Shown here: positions 34,779 to 47,913 of the stretch, one piece after another
How positions within the stretch are numbered: the first letter of the stretch is position 1
Layout of the letters: every line of letters starts with the position of its first letter
DNA from: Mactromeris polynyma
Lineage: Eukaryota; Mollusca; Bivalvia; Venerida; Mactridae
Reading direction: 5' to 3'
Length of the DNA stretch: 64,000 nucleotides
Assembly (NCBI GenBank): GCA_032209605.1
Contig: JASFXZ010000008.1
Coordinates: 1,116,001-1,180,000 of the forward strand
Notes under the pieces: generated by a model
What the model was told of the DNA's origin: nothing
What the model saw: only the letters and a program-made list of their open reading frames with translations
The model's database searches: none
Program-made: the position numbers and the translations under genes

Positions 34779-37141
34779 ATAAATTAGATCTGAGCTCAGA
34801 GACCAATATCAAATTTTATAACCTTGGACTCTGAAATTTAGTGAACAAATACTAAGATAATGTATAATGACGTATTGTTCATGTCCTGGAGAAATCAGAC
34901 CATACATAAGACATACGTATCCTGAGTTACTGCCAATGGCTTCAGCATTGTGGATTAAATGGTTCTGATCATTGTTGTGACAATGCAACGTTCATTTATT
35001 ATAAAGTATGGCATTTTTACACTGGTACTTTTAAACTTATGATAATATTTAAAACTTAATTTATATATTATCATGTCACGTTTAAGTGCACATATGACCC
35101 CTTATATTAGCTTCTGATAGTAAACTGGTAGAAACCAGTCATTCCATATAGGATCAGAGAAGTGTGTTAATGTACTAACTGATCCAATAATGGCATATAG
35201 AGTACGAGTACAATTTGGTGTTGAAGTGCAATTTCATATATCAGTATTAAAGGTGTGTGCATGTGCATTTATTTCATATGAAGTATCTTAAAGAAATATT
35301 TACTCATTTATAGACTATTTTTCACTGCGTGCATAGTGACATAGAATTACCTTATCACCAGTGTCTCGCAATTAGGATGACAACCTCGGTAAGACCATCA
35401 GAAAGACTCGTGATTGTCCAAAGCTATCCAGCACTACCTTACTTCGTTGCAAACTACCATAGACAGTATAGAAAGTCGAATATACTCGATATAAAAGACA
35501 ACCATGTTTTGTCGCGTTTAAATTTTCGAAGGATTTTACGTACAACTTCATCCAGTAATTTACATGATTGTTACCGATTACCATTACTTGTGATTAACAT
35601 TATAATCAATTGATATTGTTTGCGTAGCATTATATCGTGGCCTTGATTACGCCACGATTGTTAATTTGCCTTATAAGTTCACGTCCCAACCATCTTTCAC
35701 TCTTTCTTCTTGGGTGTAGCTTTTCCGCGGAATTCCGCGGATGGGGGTCGTCCATTAGTTGATATCGTGATACATATAATTCCGAGGATAAAATTTACCG
35801 GGGTAGGGTACGAAACTTCTGGATTTAAAACGGTCAACGCGATTTTAAACATTACCAAACCTGGATGACGGGAGTACAAACACAATTATGCGGTTGTTGT
35901 TGTTCTACTTTTCTGAACTGACAATCCGTCCGTTTATCGCACCTGGCGAAGGTTACAATGTCACAAAGCAAAACGGGTCCGAGCGAAATTATGTTTTTGA
36001 TTTTTGTATTGGAGGAAGATTCGAATGTGGCATAACTAGAAAGCGTCCAAAATGCTAGAAAATGTTCTTTATGTCGAAAAAATATTAAAGATGTCTTCGC
36101 ATATAACTCGAAATTTGATAATCGTCAGGGTCAACAAATGGTTTGTTAACTGCTGTACACGTTGCTTTCACTCCCTCAGTCGTTTCCAACAATAAATTTA
36201 CGTTGCAGTCGGGAAATAAAAAGTCGTCAAGTTCCTACACCTAATGAAACCCCACTTCTGATATTATCAGCTTCAGAGAATGGATGTTTGACTTCTAACT
36301 CAGGTCTATTATGTCATTAAAAGCTGTTCTAAACATTTACACGCATATGAGGCCAAGCCTTGTCACATGACACTTTCTTTGACGTCTGATCAATGAGAAA
36401 GTATTATAACACAAGGAACGCAAAATGGTAGGTTACTATGTCCCTATTGTTACATGCTTCTACAGTACAAATGGAATACCTTATGAAAGTTGTCTATCAT
36501 AATGGTATTGGTTTTTGACATCATAAGCATCTGTATTACAGCAAACCTTCCAAAATGGTGCGAAAATGCCCCAAAACATAGCAGTAACAGTATGGTTGCT
36601 AGTACGTAGTTGTCCTGAAGTTCCAACAGTCTTTTTTTGTCATTAGTCAGAGATTACTTAATGGCATGTTTTACCCAATATTAAGCATGCAAATACACAA
36701 CGAAAGAAAAGTACACTAAGACATGTTTATTGGAAAGCAAGATCTGAAACACTCGTCTAGATAGAGTCATTAAATCAACACACAATGCCACCAAAAATGA
36801 ACCTGTTTAAAAGTAGAGTTATGTAAATATTTGCTCAGAAACCAAAGTGTCGACCGACAGATCTACAACGGATATGTGAAGAGGAATGTATCACATCTTC
36901 TTCGAACGGGGGTTGGAAACATATTACATTATAAATGAAAAATCAATATAAATTACCGTTACGTATTTAACTAAACTATAAACATTCTTATTATTAACTG
37001 ATGAAGCAATCGATGTTAAGACTCTCACAAAAAAACGTTACCCTTGTACAAGTAAAAATTGATGTTTATTATTTTGGAACCAATTTGTTCTCATTTTCTA
37101 AATACGTAAATTTGTTTTCAGACTTTATCTAAATTATTGTA
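34779..37141. other. intergenic DNA, no convincing gene
   Basis: Two open stretches (35329-35613 plus; 35697-35885 minus, ending in a basic PKKKE) lack recognisable domains or splice context, so I do not call them. Confidence 0.4.
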
Positions 37142-37147
37142 GCATGT

Positions 37148-37330
37148 ACCTCATTTAATTGTTCCATTTATTGCACACGTCGTGGCCATATGTAGCCTAA
37201 AATCTGTGCACGCAATCTGCTATCTGACTGCCGTGTACCTTGTTAAATTGTTCCATTTATTGTGCCCATGTCTAGCCAAAATGTAGCTTTAAATCTGTGC
37301 TCGCAATCTGTTATCTGACTGCCAGTGACA
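37148..37330. repeat. 89-bp tandem duplication
   Basis: 'attgttccatttattg' followed by 'gcaatctg(c/t)tatctgactgcc' occurs twice, offset by 89 bp. It lies directly upstream of the small secreted-protein gene. Confidence 0.8.
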
Positions 37331-37431
37331 TTTTGCGTATTTAGGTTATACAAGTCGAACAATTCGTGTCTTAGATTGGTCTGGGTCATAAAGGTACCGT
37401 AATGTTGTCATGATTTCGCGGACCTATCGTT

Positions 37432-37440
37432 TATATATTA
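37432..37440 (+). promoter_or_regulatory. TATA-box-like element of the BRICHOS-type gene
   Basis: TATATATTA lies 69 nt upstream of the predicted ATG. With a start site about 30 nt downstream, the 5' UTR would be about 45-50 nt. Confidence 0.45.
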
Positions 37441-37508
37441 GACCTCGTCGACTAAATTTGCGTATTAGCTTCTAAGATATTCGGAGACCACATCGCATCC
37501 ATATCAAC

Positions 37509-40344
37509 ATGTTGCGACTTCTTGTGTGTTGTGTGGTAAGCATAATTACTTGGCATTCATAATTATTTATGCATCTATTATACACGTATGCTATATATTC
37601 GCTAAATATTTTTGCGCTTCTTTATTTTTGTGGTCAACAAAGAAGACTTTTTGTCTGTTTAAAACATCGTTTACTTTGAGTCAGTTTATGTCCCAAGAAT
37701 TAAGTTTCATCCCGTAAATCTAATTAATAATTGTAAAGAAGTTAAAGTGAAGTATGTGTTCATATTTGTCTGTACTTTTGATTTAAGAACTTCTGCAACT
37801 CATAATGATATTCATTGACACGCAATGCATAACATAATTGTAAAAATAGCATATTGCATTCCATGAAAGGCATGAACCACTTGTTAGCCGAATCAGCTAG
37901 ATAGAATGTAAGATTTCTGATAAGCGAGAAATGACTACTGGTTCCATGTCTGGCAAACGAGATGTTTTACACATTCGTTCTTTTTAATGATGACAGATTT
38001 AACAATAAAATTATGTAATTATAACGAGAGAATCATTTTGGAGTAAAATAAACAAACGATGGCACAAAAAGAGGTACACATTTCTTTTTTTCAGTGCGGG
38101 CCTCGACAGTATCATACTTATGCTGTATAAACAAGCGATAATCTCACATTATACACATGTAGCCACCGTTATGTCCTAAATATTTGAACACAATACTAGT
38201 TACATAGCATGTATATATGACCAGGGACGGCTCTCAACCAGTCACACGTTCATACAGATCTAGTCATGTTGTTCCGCATAGTTGTGTCTAATTCTCTTTT
38301 TCGTAGATGATCGCCGCAGCTTATGCTGCAACAACAGTGCCACCTACTCGAACAACAGCGACGATTTTATACGACATGAAACATGTAAGTTATGAATCCA
38401 TGACATTAATGACTTTAAGATACTCGAATATAAGCGGCAACTAACAACTGACATGATAAATGCACTGAATACAAAATTAAATACAATTTAACACAATTAT
38501 GCACGAAATAAACCGCACCCCTTTATACAAAAGTAATACATTTTAATAGTTTAACACATCAAACGCTTTACGCTGAATATGTCTGGTTCTATCTGAAAAT
38601 ATGAGAAGAGATTGTTTTACTGGTAGACACGGTTATTTACTAGACATTGATACAGATTTTTCTTAGATTTGCCTCTGTACCATTAATTTTAAATTATGAA
38701 ATATACCTTAAAGATAGACAGTCTGATTCAAAATATGCTTACTACTAATTCTCTCACAGACTTACTCTGAAACATTGCATTGTAACTTTCTTAAAAGTTT
38801 CCTGAAACTACGAAAGTCTGATACAGGTATTTCCTATGCTAGCGCTAACTCGGCGCGTTGGTCAGGTATCGGACACTTGTATTTGTGATTTTGGTAAACA
38901 TGAAAGATAAGTGACAATGCAGTGTTGTAGAGTACATCTGCATGAAGTAAATTATCACCAAGTTTCTTATATTTATCATTAAGGATATTTTGTCCAAAAA
39001 TAAGACTATGTACCTTTTACTCAACTAATCATAAACCTATACTCGTATATTATACCAGATACAATGACAGAATGGAACGGGTCGAGTTATATTTACCACC
39101 TTAATCATCTAACCATTATTGAATATCATAGTATACATAAATTGATTGCCGTAAATATTTGAAAAAAAATATTTCCAATGCTTCATTCATTTTGAGATAT
39201 TGTTTTCACACCAATAATTTGATTATAATATCACTTACACAAACTGAATGCAAAATTATTATTCCAAACATTCATAATGTTTGCGATATTTTTTCACAGC
39301 ATAAGGCGATGATTGTGCGCGCTGACGGTTGTTATGAATACCACATGAATCACCAAGATGGCCTTGATGCGGAAAACGCCGCAACAAAACCCATTCTTGA
39401 GGTATGCATATGTCTTTTGTTATCAATCAAGCGGCAGATTCCTAGAAACAGCAGAAAATGACCATAGTATAGTCACATAGAGCATAGAGAGTGAGAGAGG
39501 GGGTAGAGGGAGAGAGTAACAATCATTAGGCCTCAATCACAAATCAAGGCTTCATACACGTAATCACACAAAAAGAATAAAATTAGAATATATAGCAGAA
39601 AGCAAGGATTCGGTTGTTACAGGGAACTCCACATTCACAAGACAATGCATCCCCACACAGATCTCATAGGAACATTAGCACACAACACACCAGGAGTTGA
39701 GGTGTAAGCAAACATCGTTAGGGAAGACACGATAAGTAATTGTCTGATTGATTATCAAAATCAAGGCGAGTAGAAGGAGCAACGAACTGTTGCAATCATA
39801 ATACTTTGCATTAGCATCGTTGTCTGAATGTATTCAAATCTTTATGCATGTGTTTATTACATTTCTTTCTTGTCTAAAACATATGGAATCATTTTTTATA
39901 CTTTATTTAAAAAGGGGGTTTATCCTTCAAATATGTAACCATTATATACTTTCAATATTTTTGTTTAGAAATTAAATGTATATATTTATTCAATCATCTC
40001 ATATGATAAAGTATTTTCAATATCCAATATCCTGCATATCCTGGCCTCATATTGTATGTTCTGTTTATGCACAAAAAGTTGAAATCTGCGAAACGTGACG
40101 ATGATATGATGGTATTTGCATGATGAAGTAATCTAGGTCATCTATTCACTAGCATCATAATGTTATACTGTTCGTCCATTTTCAGGCTAGAATGTTAGCT
40201 GAATTGGCTACTGCCATCAACATCCAAGAAATGGGTCATCACCATATCGATCATATGACCCAGGATATAGTAACAGCTTGTGCCGCCATTCCCGTTTTCT
40301 CATGGGATATCCCCCAGGCAGTAGTGACAACTATCCTACCATGA
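37509..40344 (+). CDS. small secreted BRICHOS-like protein, four exons, 121 aa
   Basis: Exons 37509-37535, 38307-38384, 39300-39401 and 40186-40344 are joined by GT-AG introns, all in phase 0. The product starts with a signal peptide (MLRLLVCCVMIAAAYA), so it is secreted or luminal. The mature part has ILYDMKH (D32), then DGCYEYHM (C46) and VTACAAIPVF (C101). An Asp followed about 14 residues later by a first Cys, and a second Cys followed by x-x-I/L-P-x-aromatic, is the BRICHOS layout. That fold acts as an intramolecular chaperone in proproteins, including annelid antimicrobial peptide precursors. Here only about 20 residues follow the second Cys, so no obvious cargo peptide remains. The family call is by motif; the exon structure rests on splice sites and frame. 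A different last exon is possible. Confidence 0.62.
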
Positions 40345-40406
40345 GAGAACTCTTCGAGGTTATTTTGTCATCAATGAAGTTTCTGTCTTTAATGGCATCA
40401 TTCAAT

Positions 40407-40412
40407 AATAAA
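40407..40412 (+). promoter_or_regulatory. poly(A) signal AATAAA of the BRICHOS-type gene
   Basis: A canonical hexamer 63 nt after the stop codon, supporting 40186-40344 as the last coding exon. Confidence 0.6.
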
Positions 40413-40613
40413 TTCATAAACGATGTTCTTTGTTTGTATTGTTGTTTTGTGAACACTTTTATCATCACTTTCACTTTGATTGAATATGATATTACAATGC
40501 GGTAGACAACAATGCGTTAGAGGTACTCCCCGTATATCTGCCTGATGTGGGAAAGTTGTACGTTGCTTGTGTACGGAAAATATATCACTGATTTTAAATC
40601 AAGACACGCTGTG

Positions 40614-40668
40614 TAGGTTACCCGAGCACCATACACAACATGAAAAATCATGCAAGCACCACACGTAT
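40614..40668 (+). repeat. single-copy relative of the 30-bp minisatellite
   Basis: 'aggttacccgagcaccatac' and 'tcatgcaagcaccacacgt' align with the first two units of the array that starts at 42098 ('aggtaacccgaccaccatg', 'tcatgggagcaccacacgt'). It looks like a non-amplified homologue about 1.5 kb upstream. Confidence 0.7.
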
Positions 40669-42097
40669 CTTGTTTTAGCGGTGTCACGATACGCCTGAAG
40701 CATACCACGATATATAGCAATACATTAGTAACGTATTGCAAAACATACCACGATATATCGCTTCGTTAACATAGTGTATGGCTGTAAATTTTACTCCTCT
40801 AAACACATTCTCTTTCAACAGCATTTTTCACATGTTTCGCAAAAACTACACATGCATACACTAAATTAAAATACAATGTAGTTGTAATTCTCAATTCAGT
40901 TTTGGACTAACATGAGGTTTTCATGACTAAATTATTTAATGAATTTAGAGCAGAATTTCAAGTAAAAGTTACTTTTTGCAAGAAGCAGAAAAATGCATCG
41001 AAAAAAGACATGTTCATTAGATATCGCGGTACAATGCTGTTAGGTGGTATATTACAATATCCCGATATATCAGTACATTATGGCACCACTACAATGTCAT
41101 GCACTTGTTTTTTTAAGCACAATACATAACTGATAACATGAGCACAATATAACGAGTTATCATAATTATGGTTGTATGATGTTGTGAAGTCAACCACGCA
41201 ATTGTGCGTTATAAAGATTGATTGATGAATAGGACAGTAATATAGTGTGAGAAAAAAATGTGTGGGTGTATTTTGTTTATTGTACATGTATATAATGAAA
41301 AAATACTAATTTGCGAAATATTGAGTGTAATCCGTAATCATCACAAATCTAGGGTACTGTAGAACCATTGATGCTAAAGCATTAAAAAGCGTAGCCTTCA
41401 AGTTTTCAGTTGCTTAGAATCACTAATGATAGAATTAAAAACAGCATCAGAAAAATAAAAAAGAACTTTTAATATTTAACCGGACTACTTATTAAAGATA
41501 CTGTATCTAATTCAAAATCGTTCCATTTATTCTGTAATGGACATTTTATTTAATTGCGAGTATGTATAATAAGTACTAACATTTCTATGACATTTGGGAC
41601 ATTGCTGCAGTATTACGGCATTAGTCATACAAGGAGGTACAAACATGCGCCTGTAAAATCCGTCTGAAATATGGTTATATGCTAGAAAATTTGAGATTTG
41701 AAAAGCTAAACTATTGAGGCAAATTTATTCGATATTTGTGAAACGTTTGTGTTATGGTATAAACTCAGCAGTTCTAAATATTTTGATACAACTTGACGCC
41801 GCAAATCAAGAGAAAAACATCGTGTCAAAGCAAGTTTGATGTACATGACCAACTCACACTTGTACATGTCTTTAATTGATAATTAGACATTTGCCTTCAT
41901 GTCGGTTTATCTACGAAACCAGAGTGAATAGACAAGCGAGTAACATAATCAACTTTTAATGTTATGTATTTTCAAAAATGTCATGAAAAAGTTCTGTCAG
42001 TAGTGATTATAGGGGGGTAATCATAGTATTTTTATGTTATTTATCGATAAATGCCACATGTTTAAAGTAAATAAATAAATAATAATAATAATTGGTT
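40669..42097. other. AT-rich intergenic DNA
   Basis: No gene seen. Repeated 'cgatatat' motifs at 40686-41075 with weakly inverted ends (ggtgtcacgata / tatggcacc) may be a decayed DNA transposon. An (AAT)n run is at 42077-42091. Confidence 0.4.
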
Positions 42098-43950
42098 AGG
42101 TAACCCGACCACCATGAATAACCGGTAGGTCATGGGAGCACCACACGTTACATGCGATGCCACTAGACCACTATACATTGCAGATATGTTACTCGAGCAG
42201 CATACAAACATGGATAAGGTACTTGAGCATCATACAACTCTGGATAGGTTACTCGAGCACAGAACAAAGCTGGATACATTACCAGATCACCATACAAAGC
42301 GTGATAGGTTGCCAGTGCACCATACAAACATGGATATGTTACCAGATCACTATACCAATATGAATAGGTTACCAGAGCACCATACCAATATGAATAGGTT
42401 ACCAGAGCACCATACCAATATGAATAAGTTACCAGAGCACCATACCAATATGAATAGGTTACCTGAGCACCATACCAATATGAATAAGTTACCAGAGCAC
42501 CATACCAATATGAATAGGTTACCAGAGCACCATACCAATATGAATAAGTTACCAGAGCACCATACCAATATGAATAGGTTACCAGAGCACCATACCAATA
42601 TGAATAGGTTACCAGATCACTATACCAATATGAATAGGTTACCAGAGCACCATACCAATATGAATAGGTTACCAGAGCACCATACCAATATGAATAAGTT
42701 ACCAGAGCACCATACCAATATGAATAGGTTACCAGAGCACCATACCAATATGAATAAGTTACCAGAGCACCATACCAATATGAATAGGTTACCAGAGCAC
42801 CATACCAATATGAATAAGTTACCAGAGCACCATACCAATATGAATAGGTTACCAGAGCACCATACCAATATGAATAAGTTACCAGAGCACCATACCAATA
42901 TGAATAGGTTACCAGAGCACCATACCAATATGAATAGGTTACCAGAGCACCATACCAATATGAATAGGTTACCAGAGCACCATACCAATATGAATAAGTT
43001 ACCAGAGCATCATACAAATTCGGATATGTTACTACAGCATCATACAAATCGGGATATGCTACTCGAGCAGCATATAAAGCTCGACATGTTACTCGAGCAT
43101 ATAAAAACATGGATAATAACTCGAGCACCATTCAAATCTAGATAGGTTACTCGAGCACCATACAAATCTGGATAGGTTACCAGAGCACCAAACCAATATG
43201 AATAGGTTACCAGAGCACCATACGAAATGAATAGGTTACCGAGCATCATACAAATATGGATATGTTACCAGAGCACCATACCAATATGAATAGGTTACCA
43301 GAGCACCATACCAATATGAATAGGTTACCAGAGCACCATACGAAATGAATAGGTTACCAGAGCACCATACCAATATGAATAGGTTACCAGAGCATCATAC
43401 AAATATGAATAGGTTACCAGAGCACCATACAAATATGGATATGTTACAAGAGCACCATACCAATATGAATAGGTTACCGAGCATCATACAAATATGGATA
43501 TGTTACAAGAGCACCATACCAATATGAATAGTTTACCCGAGCATCATACAAATATGGATATGAATATGTTACTCGAGAACCATACACATCTGGATAGGTT
43601 ACTCGAGAACCATACACATCTGGATAGGTTACTCGAGAACCATACACATCTGGATATGTTACTCGAGAACCATACACATCTGGATAGGTTACTCGAGAAC
43701 CATACACATATGGATAGGTTAACAGAGCTCCATACGAAGCTTGATAGGTTAACAGAGCACCATACACATCTGGATATGTTAATCGAGCAGCAAACGTACA
43801 TGGATAAGTAAATGGAGCACACAAAACGGATAGGTTACTCGAGCACCATACAAATATGGATAGGTTACTCGAGCACCATACGAAGCTTGATAGGTAAACA
43901 GAGCACCATACGAATCTGGATATGTTACCAGAGCACCATACAAAACTTAA
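42098..43950. repeat. 30-bp minisatellite array A, about 62 units
   Basis: The unit reads GGTTACCAGAGCACCATACC followed by AATATGAATA. In the core the units alternate 'aataggtt' and 'aataagtt', giving a 60-bp higher-order dimer. Edge units are more diverged, and from about 43020 the units change to GGTTACTCGAGCACCATAC, the form seen in array B. The period is a multiple of three, so long frames stay open on both strands (337 aa plus, 322 aa minus); I do not call them genes. Confidence 0.95.
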
Positions 43951-44399
43951 AAGTAAATCAAGGTCATTGCTGTCTTTAGCCCAGCAGAATGACGCGTGAT
44001 TGTACTAAATTCCCTAAGAGTATCAAGCATTACATAACTCTTACAGATAACAGTACTTTTACAAAATCTAACATCATTTTATTACCTAGACACTCAAAGT
44101 CGTGCATGATCGTGTCGTATGGTGCTCTAATTTCGTGTGAGGATTTTTTTTATATTATTATTGACAATTCACTGCGTAACCGTTTGCCATAGCCTTAAGG
44201 TCTTTATAGTTAATTCCCTTCTATAATAACCCAGTCCTCATTCACACTGTCTCTTTGTCTGTTAAACAATTTAAGTACAATGTACAAATAAATTGATGTT
44301 GCAATACATAGTTATTATACCTTGCTTATAAGACGGTATTGTTCCTAGCTAAGAACAGCACCATAAGCCGATACTCATTTATTGAGACCGTACATGTGC
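43951..44399. other. unique spacer between the two 30-bp arrays
   Basis: Non-repetitive DNA with no gene. A half-unit in inverted orientation (cgtatggtgctct, 44117-44129) is the only array-like sequence. Confidence 0.5.
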
Positions 44400-47300
44400 A
44401 TCATACATGACTCATGAGGTTACTTGAGCACCATACATGACTGGAGAGGTTACTCGAGCACCATACATGACTGGAGAGGTTACTTGAGCACCATACGTGA
44501 TGGACGAGTTTACTCGAGCACCATACATGATTGGAGAGGTTACTCGAGCACCATACATGACTGGAGAGGTTACTCGAGCACCATACATGACTGGTGAGGT
44601 TACTCGAGCACCATACATGACTGGAGAGGTTACTCGAGCACCATACATGACTGGTGAGGTTACTTGAGCACCATACATGACTGGTGAGGTTACTCGAGCA
44701 CCATACATGACTGGAGAGGTTACTCGAGCACCATACATGACTGGTGAGGTTACTTGAGCACCATACATGATGGACGAGGTTACTTGAGCACCATACATGA
44801 CTGGTGAGGTTACTTGAGCACCATACATGACTGGTGAGGTTACTTGAGCACCATACATGACTGGTGAGGTTACTCGAGCACCATACATGACTGGTGAGGT
44901 TACTTGAGCACCATACATGATGGACGAGGTTACTTGAGCACCATACATGACTGGTGAGGTTACTCGAGCACCATACATGACTGGTGAGGTTACTTGAGCA
45001 CCATACGTGACTGGTGAGGTTACTCGAGCACCATACATGACTGGTGAGGTTACTCGAGCACCATACATGACTGGAGAGGTTACTCGAGCACCATACATGA
45101 CTGGTGAGGTTACTCGAGCACCATACATGACTGATGAGGTTACTCGAGCACCATACATGACTGGAGAGGTTACTCGAGCACCATACATGACTGGAGAGGT
45201 TACTTGAGCACCATACATGACTGGAGAGGTTACTCGAGCACCATACATGACTGGTGAGGTTACTTGAGCACCATACATGACTGGAGAGGTTACTCGAGCA
45301 CCATACATGACTGGTGAGGTTACTCGAGCACCATACATGACTGGAGAGGTTACTCGAGCACCTTACATGATAGACGAGGTTACTCGAGCACCATACATGA
45401 CTGGTTAGGTTACTTGAGCACCATACATGACTGGTGAGGTTACTCGAGCACCATACATGACTGGTGAGGTTACTCGAGCACCATACATGACTGGAGAGGT
45501 TACTCGAGCACCATACATGACTGGTGAGGTTACTTGAGCACCATACATGACTGATGAGGTTACTCGAGCACCATACATGACTGGAGAGGTTACTCGAGCA
45601 CCATACATGACTGGAGAGGTTACTTGAGCACCATACATGACTGGAGAGGTTACTCGAGCACCATACATGACTGGTGAGGTTACTTGAGCACCATACATGA
45701 CTGGAGAGGTTACTCGAGCACCATACATGACTGGTGAGGTTACTCGAGCACCATACATGACTGGAGAGGTTACTCGAGCACCATACATGATAGACGAGGT
45801 TACTCGAGCACCATACATGACTGGTGAGGTTACTCGAGCACCATACATGACTGGAGAGGTTACTTGAGCACCATACATGATGGACGAGGTTACTCGAGCA
45901 CCATACATGATGGACGAGGTTACTTGAGCACCATACATGATGGACGAGGTTACTTGAGCACCATACATGATGGACGAGGTTACTTGAGCACCATACATGA
46001 TGGACGAGGTTACTTGAGCACCATACATGATGGACGAGGTTACTCGAGCACCATACATGATGGACGAGGTTACTTGAGCACCATACATGAATGGAGAGGT
46101 TACTTGAGCACCATACATGAATGGAGAGGTTACTCGATCACCATACATGACTGGTGAGGTTACTTGAGCACCATACATGACTGGTGAGGTTACTCGAGCA
46201 CCATACATGACTGGTAATGTTACTCGAGCACCATACGTGACTGGTGAGGTTACTCGAGCACCATACATGACTGGTGAGGTTACTTGATCACCATACATGA
46301 CTGGTGAGGTTACTTGATCACCATACATGACTGGTGATGTTACTCGAGCACCATACACGACTGGTGAGGTTACTTGATCACCATACATGACTGGAGAACT
46401 TACTCGAGCACCGTACATGATTGGTGAGGTTACTCGAGCACCATACATTACTGGTGAGGTTACTTGAGCACCATACATGAATGGAGAGGTTACTCGATCA
46501 CCATACATGACTGGTGAGGTTACTTGAGCACCATACATGACTGGTGAGGTTACTCGAGCACCATACATGACTGGTAATGTTACTCGAGCACCATACATGA
46601 CTGGTAATGTTACTCGAGCACCATACGTGACTGGTGAGGTTACTCGAGCACCATACATGACTGGTGAGGTTACTCGAGCACCATACATGACTGGTGAGGT
46701 TACTTGAGCACCATACATGATGGACGAGGTTACTTGAGCACCATACATGACTGGTGAGGTTACTTGAGCACCATACATGACTGGTGAGGTTACTTGAGCA
46801 CCATACATGACTGGTGAGGTTACTCGAGCACCATACATGACTGGTGAGGTTACTTGAGCACCATACATGATGGACGAGGTTACTTGAGCACCATACATGA
46901 CTGGTGAGGTTACTCGAGCACCATACATGACTGGTGAGGTTACTTGAGCACCATACGTGACTGGTGAGGTTACTCGAGCACCATACATGACTGGTGAGGT
47001 TACTCGAGCACCATACATGACTGGAGAGGTTACTCGAGCACCATACATGACTGGTGAGGTTACTCGAGCACCATACATGACTGATGAGGTTACTCGAGCA
47101 CCATACATGACTGGAGAGGTTACTCGAGCACCATACATGACTGGAGAGGTTACTTGAGCACCATACATGACTGGAGAGGTTACTCGAGCACCATACATGA
47201 CTGGTGAGGTTACTTGAGCACCATACATGACTGGAGAGGTTACTCGAGCACCATACATGACTGGTGAGGTTACTCGAGCACCATACATGACTGGAGAGGT

Positions 47301-47913
47301 TACTCGAGCACCTTACATGATAGACGAGGTTACTCGAGCACCATACATGACTGGTTAGGTTACTTGAGCACCATACATGACTGGTGAGGTTACTCGAGCA
47401 CCATACATGACTGGTGAGGTTACTCGAGCACCATACATGACTGGAGAGGTTACTCGAGCACCATACATGACTGGTGAGGTTACTTGAGCACCATACATGA
47501 CTGATGAGGTTACTCGAGCACCATACATGACTGGAGAGGTTACTCGAGCACCATACATGACTGGAGAGGTTACTTGAGCACCATACATGACTGGAGAGGT
47601 TACTCGAGCACCATACATGACTGGTGAGGTTACTTGAGCACCATACATGACTGGAGAGGTTACTCGAGCACCATACATGACTGGTGAGGTTACTCGAGCA
47701 CCATACATGACTGGAGAGGTTACTCGAGCACCATACATGATAGACGAGGTTACTCGAGCACCATACATGACTGGTGAGGTTACTCGAGCACCATACATGA
47801 CTGATGAGGTTACTCGAGCACCATACATGACTGGTAATGTTACTCGAGCACCATACATGACTGGTAATGTTACTCGAGCACCACACATGACTGATGAGGT
47901 TACTTGATCACCA
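44400..47913. repeat. 30-bp minisatellite array B, about 117 units
   Basis: The unit reads GGTTACTCGAGCACCATACA followed by TGACTGGTGA. It shares the GTTACYNGAGCACCATAC framework with array A. Variation is concentrated at a few sites: CTCGAG/CTTGAG, ctggtg/ctggag/tggacg, and acatga/acgtga. The segment 44731-45840 recurs at 46681-47790 (offset 1950 bp, 65 units). Minus-strand frames up to 627 codons follow from the 30-bp period. Confidence 0.96.

Noticed and set aside
35697..35885. A minus-strand frame ending in a basic tail (PKKKE)
   Set aside because: No start or splice evidence and no homology I can name.
45405..47288. 627-codon minus-strand open frame of decapeptide repeats
   Set aside because: The 30-bp period makes several frames open on both strands at once; no start context, splice sites or unique flanking coding sequence supports a gene.
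42098..47913. A CRISPR-like array of short regular repeats
   Set aside because: Units are contiguous with no spacers, and the locus is plainly eukaryotic.
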